Shown here piece after piece: positions 36,577-48,513 of a stretch of DNA of 64,000 nt (its first letter is position 1; each line of letters opens with the position of its first letter). Where the stretch lies: NCBI GenBank assembly GCA_025677835.1, contig JAIXMR010000088.1, positions 55,431 to 119,430 of the forward strand, in the 5' to 3' direction. A program made the position numbers and the translations under genes. The notes beneath the pieces are model-generated. The model was not told where the DNA came from and did not search any database. It saw nothing but the letters and a program-made list of their open reading frames with translations. The DNA is from Sporodiniella umbellata. Lineage: Eukaryota; Mucoromycota; Mucoromycetes; Mucorales; Rhizopodaceae.

Positions 36577-38115
36577 TACAGTGGACAAAAGAAAAGTATA
36601 AAATGCTTTCACATATCAGCTAAACAGTCACATAGACCATAGTTCGTTTGCAGTAAAGTCCGCTATCGTATGAATCAACTATCTTTTTCTTTATACGATA
36701 ACTAAATAGCCTTTGATGTTATTTTTTGATAGTTTTTAGCATTGATATATATAGGTATGTTGGAGTTCTCTGCTGTGCTTTAAATTGCTGGTTTTTCGTA
36801 AGGAATTGTCCAACTGTCGCAGCAGGTGCAATATAGTCATTCACATCAAGAGAAACAACTGCAAAAGTAGAGATAGAAGAAAACTGCACGCATAAGAAAC
36901 AGATAGCGATAACTCTAAGACCACACCCCAGTTATTCTTACTTGGCTTTGATAATTTGAACTTTTAAATGACTTTTTATTTTTGATAATCTTTAGACTAG
37001 AATATATGTTTGGGCCTTTCTTTTCTTGTTAACGGGCACGAGCTGGCTTTGCAAATTCTGAGATAGCAGTAGGGACTATTGACTATTTACAAAAATAAAG
37101 CAAGTAATTTTGCTAATTGTCAGTTGAGAGCTCCGTGCAGCCGACCTTTGTATGGTCATTTCCTTTGAATTGTTTTACAGCCTCACTTACATCAGACCAA
37201 TTGACTGCGACACCTGTCTGATTTTTGCAATTGTAATAAGCTGTTTACTTTTTATTATTTAGAAATTGCTTAAAATTAGGAGTTATTACCAAAATTGTGT
37301 ATGCATAGCACTTCAAATAAAACAACGCTAGAGCACTTTAAACTTTTATATAAAATACAAATCCATTTGATTGTATATGTCTTTACGTTTTCTTATGAGC
37401 AAAGGTAAGAAAGCGTATTCAAGACATAAAAATGATAATGCTACCAACAATTTTGCAGACTGGTATTTTCCAACGGTCTCTTTTATTTAATTATTTAGCT
37501 TATAGGCAAAGCCCTGATACTTTAACGATTTGTCCTCTAGTTAGTGCGAAAATACAAAGCCTCTGGGCTCTAGATGAAGCAGTAAGGTCGGTCTCAGCGC
37601 TATATGGTATTCAAGATTTATAGATCAACTTAAAACATTATGATTTTCATCTTTTGTTTATCGCGCAACCCTTTGAATTGTAAAATCCTAAAGTTTCAGT
37701 GGTATTTATTTTTCAGGAATAGAATTAGGACAACAGATTCGACGATACTTTACAGGAAGTCGGATTTGGAAACCAAAAGTACTGAAAGCCCTATGAACCA
37801 AAGGAGTACTTGTCTGGATTATGTTACTGCCTGTAAAGAAACTAAAACTCTAATAAGAGTTTTCCCTCTTAAAGATTTACAAACTTATGTTTTGTGTACC
37901 TTGGCTCCTTTTGTCTTTTGTTTTTGTTGTAACCAATTTTTAATAGTGGTAGTTTTATTATATTAGAGCGGTGTGCCAACGAGGAGAAATAAACCCGCTT
38001 GTTGCATTCCGGGCCGCATGCAAGGTATTCAATTGAGTCTAACGCTCACAAGCTCCGCATGCTGTAAAGAGGGAGAGCCAAGCTTCCAGGTATTATTTTC
38101 CTCCTCTAATTCAAC
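36577..38115. other. 1.5 kb intergenic region upstream of eS25
   Basis: No supported gene. Two moderate open frames (37432-37623 and 37640-37966) have no recognisable domain and no convincing splice links. The right end holds the eS25 promoter. Confidence 0.45.
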
Positions 38116-38879
38116 ATGGTACGTTATTTGATGTAAAGGCTGTCATTCTCCTCCATATTCCCTTGCAACTGTCATCCTCTTAACTTCGTCTGCAAACCTA
38201 TGGATGAAAAGCAACCGTATCGATGACAGATTGCAAATATTAAAAAAGAAGTACGGTATTACAGTTTATCCTGGCATATTGCAAAGAGCACACACGCACA
38301 ACTTGGACTATAATTTGAGTAGACCTATCGATGGATGGATAAGTACACAAGCAGATGGATGGATGGCAGTTGAAATGTATACAAACTCTGAATGCGACAT
38401 TCAACTTTTGATCAGCAAAAGTGGATGCAGTGAGAGCGAGTGGAGAGAATGTCAAGCTTTTCAAATTATAATTCAACATTGAATGCTAACTTTAGATGTT
38501 GTCCCTTTTAGGCTAAAAAGGACGTTGCTGCTAAGCCTAGCTCCTCATCAGGTGGAAAGAAGGCCAAGAAGAAGTGGTCCGCTAAGAAGGTCAAGGACAA
38601 GGCCAACAACTTGGTCATCCTCGATCAACCCACCCACGATCGTTTGTTCAAGGAAGTTCCTACTTACAAGCTCATCTCTCAATCTGTCTTGGTCGACCGT
38701 CTTAAGTTGAACGGTTCTTTGGCTCGTATTGCCATTCGTGAACTCGAAGCTCAAGGTTTGATCAAAGCTGTCTCTCGCCACCACGCTCAAGTTATCTACA
38801 GTAAGTTGTTAAATAGCAAAAAAAATTTCACCTTATTTACATACAATTTTTAGCCCGTGCCACTGGTGATGAGAAATAA
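38116..38879 (+). CDS. RPS25: 40S ribosomal protein eS25
   Basis: eS25 is a small-subunit head protein near the E site that is also needed for some IRES translation. The first exon is the ATG alone (38116-38118), followed by a 393-nt intron; exons 38512-38800 and 38854-38879 complete 105 residues. The basic N-terminus ([20 protein letters not shown]) and the winged-helix core ([39 protein letters not shown]) are unmistakable. The ATG placement follows the donor GTACGT directly after ATG, and the join gives the usual MAKKD start. Codons are strongly biased to C-ending forms, as in the other highly expressed genes here. The long first intron contains no RNA gene that I can identify. Confidence 0.96.
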
Positions 38880-39172
38880 AGCCCTCGGTTTTCATTATTT
38901 TGAATAAACGAATATACTCTTCAAGACTGTAAATTTCCATACACTCAGCCTTTTTTTAAATCTACAACTGTACCCAATGTATAGCCTAAGTTGTCAGCAA
39001 GCTATAAGGCAACAGACTTTTTTAGAAGACGACTGTAAATTTTCACAAAGCTAAGCTTGGTATACAAGTGATATAGGGTGATATTAACGTTAGGTTAATA
39101 TACTAATTGAGATGTTTTGGGTCTGTTAAAAAACACTACCTGCTCCTTTGTTGTACCTTGCTTTTTTCATCT

Positions 39173-39197
39173 CCGTTATTTTACACCAAAATAACGG
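39173..39197. repeat. Inverted repeat, 10-bp perfect stem, 5-nt loop
   Basis: CCGTTATTTT and AAAATAACGG flank the loop ACACC. With a bulge the pairing can continue outward through CATC/GATG. It lies about 300 nt after the eS25 stop codon. Confidence 0.7.
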
Positions 39198-39268
39198 ATG
39201 ATGGCTAAAGATTGAAATGGAAACGCCTTTCATAAGTTGATTTTAAAAGATCGTTACAAACCTTTCAT

Positions 39269-39305
39269 ATAGCCTAACGCGAAGATGAGTGTAGTGTTAG
39301 GCTAT
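39269..39305. repeat. Inverted repeat, 10-bp perfect stem, 17-nt loop
   Basis: ATAGCCTAAC pairs with GTTAGGCTAT. It sits 72 nt after the previous hairpin. Confidence 0.7.
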
Positions 39306-40256
39306 GCTATTAGAACCAGTCATATCAAATCCTTTTCTGGAATTCACACTGCGATAGCATACAAGAACGATTTTATTTTGACTATCGCCATCTTATATTA
39401 GAAGGACGCCCACAATAGAAAAAATTGTTCCCTTGTTGATACTATCAAACATAAAGCTACATTGTTCATTTACGAGATTTGTATGAACGTTTTGATTTTA
39501 CAAGAGGATAGCTGGATGTTTGCCTAATGGCTGGTTAAATTTCAGTAAACCAATACAGTCCAGTCATATGTACAGCTTAAACAACTCATAACAAGTCTTC
39601 TGAGTCTATTGACTGATCACCTACACGATGACAGCGTGGTATTTCCAAGTACTAAGAAAAAAGACTCATAATCAAATCGTAGGTTAAATTGGTTGATGTG
39701 CGAGGCTTTAATTGCTCAAAATGATGGACTACTTTCTAAACATCTTACGGTTGGAGCATCTGGCCTGCTTTACACGTGTATATGTGTGTATGAGTGCATA
39801 TTTCTTTCACAATCACAACCCTTTTTTTAAGAGTGACGGGTTTTGAACGCTTGCTTTTGTTTCAACTGTGAAATCATTTGAAATTGAGAAGATATGTCTT
39901 TGTTTATTTATTTTGTTTTTAGTGAGGACTAGTTAGGCCCCTCCGACGGTTACATCTCTTCTGCTTTGCTGTTTGTTACAAGCATATTAAAAGCTGAAAA
40001 TATGTTTTACAGGTGTCATTGAGGAATCTCTTTTATCTGATTCTCTTACTACGATAAAACTTTTTGAGCGATTTATTCAATCTCATGACTTTGCTGTCTA
40101 GAGGGAATATATTTGTGTTTATTTTGGTTGTACGATATCTTTTTGAAAAACCGAGATCAGTTACGTCCCAGAGTGCATAAAATGCAATTCTATTTTTTTT
40201 GTTTATTACGTTTTCTTCTCTTGCTTTTTCCGTCATTATATACTATCTGTTCAATT

Positions 40257-43200
40257 ATGACACTATTGCAAAGAGAAGCCGATTCTCTGACAGACATTGA
40301 AAGCGGACACAACTACGGGTCCATCACTCCTTCTCCGACCAACAGTATTGTTCACAGAAAAAGACATCGTATGCAGCAGAGACAAAGTCGGCCAAGTCTG
40401 CTACCTAATTACTTTTCCTCAAGAGTTTCGAACGATGAAAGACAATCTCCAGAATTTATTCTATCAGCACTTGATCCAACGTACGTAAGTCGTGGCTTTT
40501 TTTTTTTTTTTTTTTTTTTTTTTACTGTCCAGAATAAAAAGAAAAGTCTTATATATCACTTTACTTTTTTTCAATAAAAAAATTTCTACAGAGCAAGAGA
40601 AGTAATGGACTCAAAAAACAATAGAAACTTTTTTAGAAGACAATCGGATATCAACCTTAGTACTGTCAGATCTAATTATAGACAGCAACGAAAAAAAATG
40701 AGGTAAGTAAATATACAAGAGGACGATCAGAGAAAAAAGCTAAGCAGCGCTGCGAAAAAGGGACTATGGAAAGAGAAAAAGTCTCAAAGAAAAAATCAAG
40801 CACTTTTTGTTATACAACATTTATCTGAAAAAGCTCAAACACATATTATTCGACAAAAGAACAATTGTCTTATTTGTAAGTCTAGAGTACGCCTTAACGC
40901 GCCCACGTCATCTAAAAAAGGAAATTGTGCAATATACTCCAGGTACACCTGGATATGCTAGTAGACTTATTCTTCTGCTTGACCTATTTTGTTGAAATCA
41001 AACAGACTTCTAGTATAACCATTGAGCCTTCATGGATTTACACAAGCCGCTCTTATCGATTATGGTAATCATAAGACCAATTTGACATAACCAACATCTT
41101 CCAATAGGATTGCATGTCTTGCTTTTACCTATTGGGATCTTTGCTCTTTTATCATTCGTAAGAGGAACAATAGTGAACTCCTGACTATATTTGACTACAG
41201 GTTTAACTTTTTTGAGACTAGGCTTTTTGATGACTAGACATCCTACCTCTGTCATTTTTAGTTTCCGGTTTCTTATTGAGCTGATAACTACCGCTCCCTT
41301 TATTATATCCAATTTCATTCCCAAAGGGCAATTTTTATATGGTAAATTCTGCAAAGCAAAAAATAGAAATGTATGAAACATTCAAAATAATTGTTTGTTT
41401 GCAGTGCCTTATTTTGTTAGAAGCTGGGTTCTGCTACTAAGAATCAAAAGTGTGATGAAAATCAAAATAAACCTACAGATCTCTGGTAAGGTTGTCTACG
41501 TTCACATATACTTTATACAAACAACTTGATAGATAAAGCATCAGATCCTCTAAATACAAAGCTCATTCACCTTGTCAGTACATTGGTCGTATTACTCTAC
41601 AATGGTACCTGCGCATTTCAATTCACAGAGGCTACTTTTGGGAAGAAGGAATATACCATTTTGGATTCTTTGTAAGCATACATGATTACGTCACAGAGAA
41701 ATAATATTGTTTTTGTCAAAGATATGTTGTGATGGTCACACTTTCTACCGTTGGATATGGAGGTAAGATGGTTGAGATAATCTGATAAAACTAAAAAAAA
41801 AGAAAATTCCTTATTATAGATATTACACCTGACAACCAATATAGTCGAATCATAATGATCTTACTTATTGTAATAGCATTAGCAGTGCTTCCAGGGTTAA
41901 TATCCGATGTTAGCGACACAATTCAAAAGAGAAAGGGTAAGCACGATTCCATTATCCAAGTGTGTCTATAACTTTTTTTTTGGGGGGAAACCAGAGGGAC
42001 AGGGCCATGTTAGCAAAGATGCCGCACCTTTTATTCTCATTGTCGGATCGCTCAAATACGATCAAGTGGTAGAAATCCTAGACGGTTTTTTGAACAAGGT
42101 ATGCACATGTGAGCATATATATGAAACGCTAAATATGTATAGGAAAATACACAGTTTCAGCTGAATGTGGTATTTCTCGATAATAATCGGCCAACAGAAC
42201 AACTAAAGTTGATGGAGCGCAACTCAATTTGGGGTCACCGTATTCAATTTCTTCAAGGCTCTGTACTAGATGAAAAGACATTGCTACGTGTGGTATTTAT
42301 TTTTTATTTTATTTTATTTTTTTGACAAAGTAGAGTAACAAATGACTTTCCTCTCCAAAAAATACAAAAAAGAAAGCAAGATATTCAGCAGCTATATTCA
42401 CATTGTCAGGTACAAGCCAATTTTCTTAAAACAAAGAAAAAAAGAAAGTTTTTGGGTTTTTGTGCTTACCTTGCTTCGATAGATCAAAATGCTCCCAACC
42501 CATCCAAGGAAGATGAGCGCAATACTGTTCGTCTTTGGTCGCTTTATTGTCATACAGCAAGTCATGATGTTCCTATATATACCTACAACCTCTCGCCAAG
42601 TACGGCTATATACCAAAAAGTAGCTAAAGAAATCATTTGCGTAAGAGAATTTAAGCACTACCTTTTGGCTATGAATTGTCGCTGCCGAGGTGCATCCACT
42701 CTGCTAACTAATTTGCTACATCAAAGGCAACCACTCAACGACTACGACGAAGGATGGCAGGCACAATTTGGTACGACTTGTCTTGCTGTTCTATTTTTTC
42801 GATCTTTTTTTGGAACACTTTTTGACTTTTTTTTTTTTTTCATCGACAGATGATGGCTCTTGTAATGAAATATATACAGCGCCAACTCCTTTTTGTATAC
42901 AGAAAGTCGCCTTTGGGCAGGCATCACTGGTAGGTATTTGCATATTTTAAACAAGAAAAGAGTATACTAAGCTCTTTCTCAAAGTATTTGTTCGAAGAAG
43001 CACAGGTAATTTTGTTTGCTATCAAGACTTTTATGCAATCGAAGGGCGACTATGAAATTCTTTTGAATCCAAGCAATTCGTATATTATTAAAGATACAGA
43101 CGAATGTGTTTTTATTGCAGAGAACCCAAGAAACGTTCGAGAACTTGAAAATCTGGTTCGTTCACAGTCAGCGGTCTGCTGATTTACACACATTTAAAAG

Positions 43201-44660
43201 AAAAAGCTGCTGACTTTTGCTAAACATAGCCTCGCCTTACCAAAGTCTATAGTATGGATCCGGACTACCAAAAAGGAACAGACCCTTTCGAATTTGGTTT
43301 GAAACAAACTGCAGTCGTAGGAGTAAAAATAGGAGACGCCATCAAAACAAATAAACCTTACAAGGTTGCAAAACTTTCTTCTAAAAGACACGCCATCCTC
43401 ACAGGAAGTCGCGCATTGATCAAAAGAATTGGGAACAGGCCACCATCTCAGATATCAACAAATGAGGAAAACGATACTTCACTTCCTCTTTGCTATCTAT
43501 TGGAGAGTCCTGCTACATTGGAGGAAGCAACGATCACAACAGCCCAAGATATGCATGGTCACATTTTAGTCTGCCTTCATAGAGAAATGATCAACATGTT
43601 CAAGTTCATATACAACTTAAGGTCTCCAAGTATAAAACACGACGGAATACAAGAAATTGTCTTACTCTGCCCTACAAAACCCAGTAAAAAAATGTTTGAA
43701 CTTATAAATTCTTTTCCAAAAGTTTACTTTTTGGAGGTAGCATCTTTATATATATGAGCAATGTATACTAATAAAGAAGTATAGGGGAACTGTAGACAGC
43801 CGGAAGACTTGTTAAACGCAGGCGCCAAAACTGCCAAACAGGTGGTAGTTATGAGGTATATCAATTTAAGTTGTCAAACTTTAGTCTAAACATAAAAATA
43901 GTGAAAAAGAGTGTTTGGACCAGTATGAGCGTAACTCAGATAGCCCAGCAGTGTAGGTATCTTGCTTAGCTTCGATGAGTTTACCTAACACAAGTCGATT
44001 AGAATGACAAGTCATATATTAGATCTTTTGCTTGAAGAGCGACCTAAAGAGGCTTATACAATTGTAAATCTTGGTAATATTGTATAAAAACAAAAAGCGC
44101 CAGAGCTAATCTCAAGGGATTCTTTCTTTTTTTTTTTTATTATTTACCAATTAGTGGAAAAATCCAACATTCGCTTCATGCACCTTTTGCAAGGCAAAGA
44201 TGTAGCAGAAGAAATAGACGTATTTTATACCCCAGCATATGCGGCAGGTGATGTGATTGCTGACAGTCTTATTAGCAACGTGCTATTAAGTCAAACATAC
44301 TATAAACCGGATATTGTATCTATAATCAAAACACTGTGTGGCATGCCTGGTCCACTTCATGACGGCTCAGCAGCTTATTTACTTTCAAACAATCCAGAGG
44401 TCAATACTGCCTCAGCAGCAGCACGGCTTGCACCGCATCTTACCAGCATTCATTTACCTTCTATGTTTATTGGAAGAACCTACTTTGAAATGTTCAAAAG
44501 CCTTCTCCTAGCTCATGACATCTTGGCAATTGGTTTGTTTCGTGCCCCAGACAACATATTAGGTAATGAGCTACCTTTTGTTTATGCCAACCCTGTCCCA
44601 TCTTTGGTTCTGAAGGAGTCCGATATGATATATGTCTTTTCCCCCCCTGGATGGTTGTAA
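40257..44660 (+). CDS. BK/Slo-type potassium channel alpha subunit (RCK-containing)
   Basis: Large-conductance K+ channel of the plasma membrane with two cytosolic RCK gating domains. About 20 short exons can be followed. Spliced, the order is: a Ser/Arg-rich N-terminus, a first membrane helix (FVHLDMLVDLFFCLTYFVEI), further helices, an S4-like segment (VRSWVLLLRIKSVMKIKINL), the pore with filter TLSTVGYGDITPDN, the inner helix (IIMILLIVIALAVLPGLISD), RCK1 from PFILIVGSLKYDQVVEILDG, then RCK2 from DMHGHILVCLHREMINMFKF, and a last exon with YTPAYAAGDVIADSLISNVL. RCK1 then RCK2 after one pore is diagnostic of the Slo group. No Asp-rich calcium bowl is seen: the matching position reads LQGKDVAEEIDVFY. 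The link between exon 2 (ends about 40701) and the first helix exon (about 40790-40875) is not resolved. Start at 40257; an in-frame upstream ATG at 40113 cannot be excluded. Confidence 0.88.
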
Positions 44661-45248
44661 ATAGTTTTGTTTTGTTTTTGTAACCAATAAAGATTGACAT
44701 GTTGTACCATGTTGACTACTTGACAGAAGCAATGAATGTAGATACAATAGTAACATAGTGTCTCAAGGCATACATATTTTGTGCTAAATATGGTGAACAT
44801 AGTCAATTCAATTTATACTAATCACTCAAGTATGTATAAAAAACATTGATTCGGCTCTCAATATGTAAATTAGTAGTGGTATTATCCTAAATACAAGGTC
44901 TCAAGTATATATTACAATGTGTTTGTCTAACCAATAAACCTGTGTTTTTTTCTGTTTTTGTCCCAAGTGTTTTTAGTAAGACTGAGTCGAGTTTTGCTAA
45001 ATCAAAAGACGTGTGTATTTACACAGCTCACGTTGGTTTTTGAGATTCGCAATAAATTAAAGCTACTTGAGCAAGGCTTCTTCACTAGCTATTCCAAACA
45101 ATATTTGTACGAAACCTACATTACATATTTTGAATGTTAACCTTACGTTGCAATAGAATTTTAGATGCTCATTACAAGATAAAGACAAAGTGTCACGCAT
45201 TCTGTACCTCAGCTTATAAAACAAAAGTCGTATTGATATTCTTATCAG

Positions 45249-45340
45249 TGACGTGTTGGGTAACATTTTGCCTTTCGTTTATATCAGTCATGTCCCATTT
45301 TGTTTTTAAAGGAGTCTAACATGATTTGTGTTTTTTGTTT
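45249..45340 (+). pseudogene. Decayed duplicate of the last exon of the potassium-channel gene
   Basis: The segment aligns by eye with the channel's final 110 coding bases (about 44552-44640) at roughly 70% identity: both contain TTTATATCAG/TTTATGCCAA-like, GTCCCAT and AGGAGTC blocks in the same order. It has a stop and frame changes, so it is not coding. It lies 600 bp downstream in the same orientation, which suggests a tandem duplication that then decayed. The boundary on the left is not clear. Confidence 0.55.
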
Positions 45341-45460
45341 CCTTTGAATAATTTCAAGTAGACTGTAAATAACAAGTTTTAACATAGTGTGTTATGACGT
45401 TTTTTATCACTATTATTTTGGTTTTGTCATGGTAATATTTTTGGAGCTCTATATGCCAAT

Positions 45461-47180
45461 TTATTCCCACTTTAGTTTACTAAATTGCTTTAGTATAACT
45501 GGATATGTAGTTTCTTGATTGTTGTGCCCCCAAATAGTGTCCATATGTTCATATCCTTCTATACGTTCTACATGGACTAAATCTAGCATTGGGAACAGTG
45601 TGGTACTGTGATTTTTGTCTGAATGTGATTCGGTAGTTGATTTCTCTTTCGCCAGCTGTTGCTGAGACATTCCGTGTGTTTCATACCCAGTGAAGGTTCT
45701 CACCAGTCTCTCACCATTGACCAGATAGTCTGCAGTGCCATAGAAAACAACAAGGGGCACCTTACTTTTGACAGGGTTGTCAGCCCTATTATAGTTGGTG
45801 TTGGCTACATGCATGCAAACGCCAGTCCTTCCCCAACCGGTCATCCAATCGGCAATTAGACGAGCGCTGACAGGTCTAGGCGTAAATTGAAAATACTTGA
45901 TTTTTCTTCGACGCAACCAGTGAGAATCCCACCACTCAAAAAGGTATGAGAACATAGAGTAGGCTAAAAAAGAAAATACTCTCGGATGCATTGTGTCCTG
46001 AACTATATTCATGATCGGCAAAAAGCATGCAGTGCCTATGTTTATGGCGTTGTTAGCTTTTTTTTTTTTTTTTTCATGTTTATACTTTACTTGTTTTCCT
46101 TACCAAACAATAAAGAATACAGCCAGTCGTTTAGCTTGATCAATAAACAGAGAGGGTAGGAACTACAAATATGAATCAGTATTACATCATTTTAGTCCCC
46201 CCCTTTTTTTTTTAAGTAGCCGTACTTGACCAAATTTCCGGAAAAGACAGCAGGCGCTAGAGCAACAAAACAGCTCAACTTGTCTGCGATCTCGGGACAA
46301 AGTGATAGCCCGATGAAAGCCTGCGCGTTTCCTTGAGAATGACCAATATAAGCCACCTTTGCATACCCCGAATACTCTCTAACATGATCGACCATGGCAG
46401 TGAAATCATAGATGCCAAGCTCTTTCAAACCCCAATTCCAATACTCTGGATCTTTGTATGACAAAGAGGTGTGGTCATAACCAGCAATGGCTCGATTATT
46501 TCCGACCCATACATCATAACCTTCGTTTATCAAAGTAAAAGCTAATGATGTCTCCTCATTTAATACAAATGCTCCCGAACATTGAAATAACCCATGACCT
46601 ATCAGTACAGGTTTTCTGCCTATACATTTGGTTCGTTATTATTTGGTCTGCCATGGATTGTTATGACATTACCCCTTGGATTTGTGCTTTTTTTGTATAT
46701 TCTATGCATTACTATAATATAACCATCTTCGGTAATTACTTCGTGTTTTTCGCTCTCGTATCCCCATTTATTCGCATAGTAAGCTTCATTGGACGTTATC
46801 ATTTCATCCGGTATTGGTTTTTCGTAGATTTCTTGAGGTCTTTTTGTTTTTATAAAAAAAAAATCAAAAAAAAGCACTTTGACAGTGTTATAGACAGCCA
46901 AGGTAATAAGCACAATCAGGATAGGTAGAGATAAAACAGTAGATATAGCCGCTTTGGTATTTATTGCAAGTTTTTGAATAATCCCTCTTTTGATCCTTTT
47001 CACGTTCTTTTTGTCCGGCGGTATTATATGGTCTTTTGGTATAGGGTTGGATTTACTATACGTTGGCTTTTTTTCGTTGATCCTGTCATGCTTCAGCAGT
47101 GGCTCAGTTGTCATATGCTCATTCAATTTTTCTATTGTCTCAGGTCCCTCTTTACCTAAAGGAACATCTAAAAGTGCCAT
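45461..47180 (-). CDS. Membrane-anchored acid lipase/steryl ester hydrolase family (Tgl1/Yeh-like)
   Basis: Alpha/beta hydrolase that cleaves neutral lipids such as steryl esters or triacylglycerol. Exons 47180-46673, 46619-46226, 46162-46104 and 46035-45461 join in frame to 511 residues. One N-terminal membrane segment (AAISTVLSLPILIVLITLAV, residues about 75-94) anchors the protein. The lipase-N region follows (KHEVITEDGYIIVMHRIY), then PVLIGHGLFQ with the oxyanion-hole part, the nucleophile elbow VAYIGHSQGNAQAF with the catalytic serine, the acid in VVFYGTADYLV and a histidine near YEHMDTIWG. This is the arrangement of yeast Tgl1, Yeh1 and Yeh2. The first intron was placed at NPR|GRKPVL, which removes an in-frame stop. 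Substrate cannot be told from sequence. Confidence 0.9.
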
Positions 47181-47624
47181 TTAGGATTTACTTTTATGAA
47201 AGAGAAAAAAGAAAGAAAAGAAAGTAGGAGAAAATGAGTAGCGTTGGAAAATTTAAACTGACGGCATTTCTATTGGCTTATCGCTTTCATATGCCAAATA
47301 GCATGAGATTTTCAATCAAAGCTATCTTGGACTGTTACACACTAGAAAGGGAATGTCAATCTCAATCTGTAGCACGTGTAAACAATAACTCTAAGAAAAA
47401 GTTTAAAATTGAAACTATCGTTCAAAACGTATGCTATAGATTCGCTTTTTTGGTTACAAGCCTTCGTCATTGCGCAACTTATCTTTTCTATTTGCATTGG
47501 CTCTTTAACGTTTCAAGTCACTAGCTCGCTATACTCTTTAGAAGAAAAAGACTTGTCAACTTTAGAAGGAGCATAGAGATTGTTTAATTTTTAAACAGGC
47601 CATTAAAATGATACAACCATCCAC

Positions 47625-48513
47625 TCAGCTCCAAAAAGTAGGTATAACCGTTTGAAGCTTTGATTTTTTGTAAAGTGTATCCATGGTATGCTCAACAATC
47701 ACATTTGGTTCTGCCATTGCACCAACACCTTGAATATTTGAACCTTTTTAGTTTTTTTTTTTTAAAAAAAGTATATTTGGGATTACCTGTATCACCGCAA
47801 GCTAACTTTTTGCTTATAGGCTGTATTATATCAATTTTCAAGACAGTTGATAATATTTCCAAATGCTTTGAGGTAAAGGGATGTGCCCACATGCTGGTAT
47901 TCATAGCAGGACAAGCAATGACTGGTTTTTCCATATCCCAAGCTCTAAGGACACAAGTCTACAGAATTTGTTTACTGTTACTAGCATTGCTACTATTTTT
48001 TTTTTTTTTTTCGTGTTACCAGTAGATTATCGCATAGTCCGTTTGCTATTTTTCCTAGTGTGTTTGCATCTAAAGGAGCAATGACCATAATGTCAGCCCA
48101 GTTTCTTAACTAAGAACCATAAAAAAAAAAAATGAGCTGTAGATTTTTGTTCTTTTTATCTTTACTTCAATATGTAATATCGGGTCAGATACTTTATTCC
48201 AGTTCTGTGCATATTTTCAATAAATGTCCAACTGATTACATGCAAAGTTACTTACATTCCATTCATCTCTGTCTCTATAAATCTCGCAATCTACTGTCTT
48301 ATCTTTTACAAAAAAGTGAGCAGACTCAGTCAAGACGACTTTAACATTTATTTCTGGATTCTTTATGATTATGCATGTATTATTAGTTCGGTTCGTTTTG
48401 GTAATCTCGAAAAAAAAAAAAAAAAGAATGGCTACCTTTTTTAGTTGTTCGACTATTAAGGGTAGCTTTATTGTGGCAACGCTTCCAGTGGCGCAAAGTA
48501 ATATATTGGGCAT
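47625..48513 (-). CDS. Phosphopantothenoylcysteine decarboxylase (CoA biosynthesis)
   Basis: FMN-dependent enzyme that decarboxylates 4'-phosphopantothenoylcysteine to phosphopantetheine, the third step from pantothenate to CoA. Five exons give about 182 residues. Landmarks are the N-terminal flavoprotein strand MPNILLCATGSVATIK, the likely active-site histidine in VVLTESAHFF, the loop WADIMVIAPLDANTLGKIAN, the conserved ACPAMNTSMW and the substrate clamp LACGDTG followed by VGAMAEPNVIV. Introns fall at KK|NPE, WN|LRN, LL|TCV and TG|VG. Length fits the plant AtHAL3/human PPCDC type rather than the long yeast Hal3/Vhs3 proteins, so it probably acts as a homotrimer. The start at 48513 is the ATG that matches family starts; an in-frame ATG upstream adds 11 residues. 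Confidence 0.93.

Larger units (their letters stand above)
38880..40256. other. 1.4 kb intergenic region with two perfect hairpins
   Basis: No gene supported. Two inverted repeats lie close together at 39173-39197 and 39269-39305. The right end is the promoter and leader of the potassium-channel gene. Confidence 0.5.

Noticed and set aside
37432..37966. Two moderate open frames upstream of eS25
   Set aside because: No recognisable domain, no compatible splice join, composition like random AT-rich DNA.
38119..38511. C/D-box-like motifs in the eS25 first intron
   Set aside because: Boxes are too far apart (about 150 nt) and flanks do not pair, so no snoRNA is claimed.
40113..40256. N-terminal extension of the potassium channel
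   Set aside because: Open and in frame, but rich in A/T-run residues; the ATG at 40257 begins the polar N-terminus. Kept only as an alternative.
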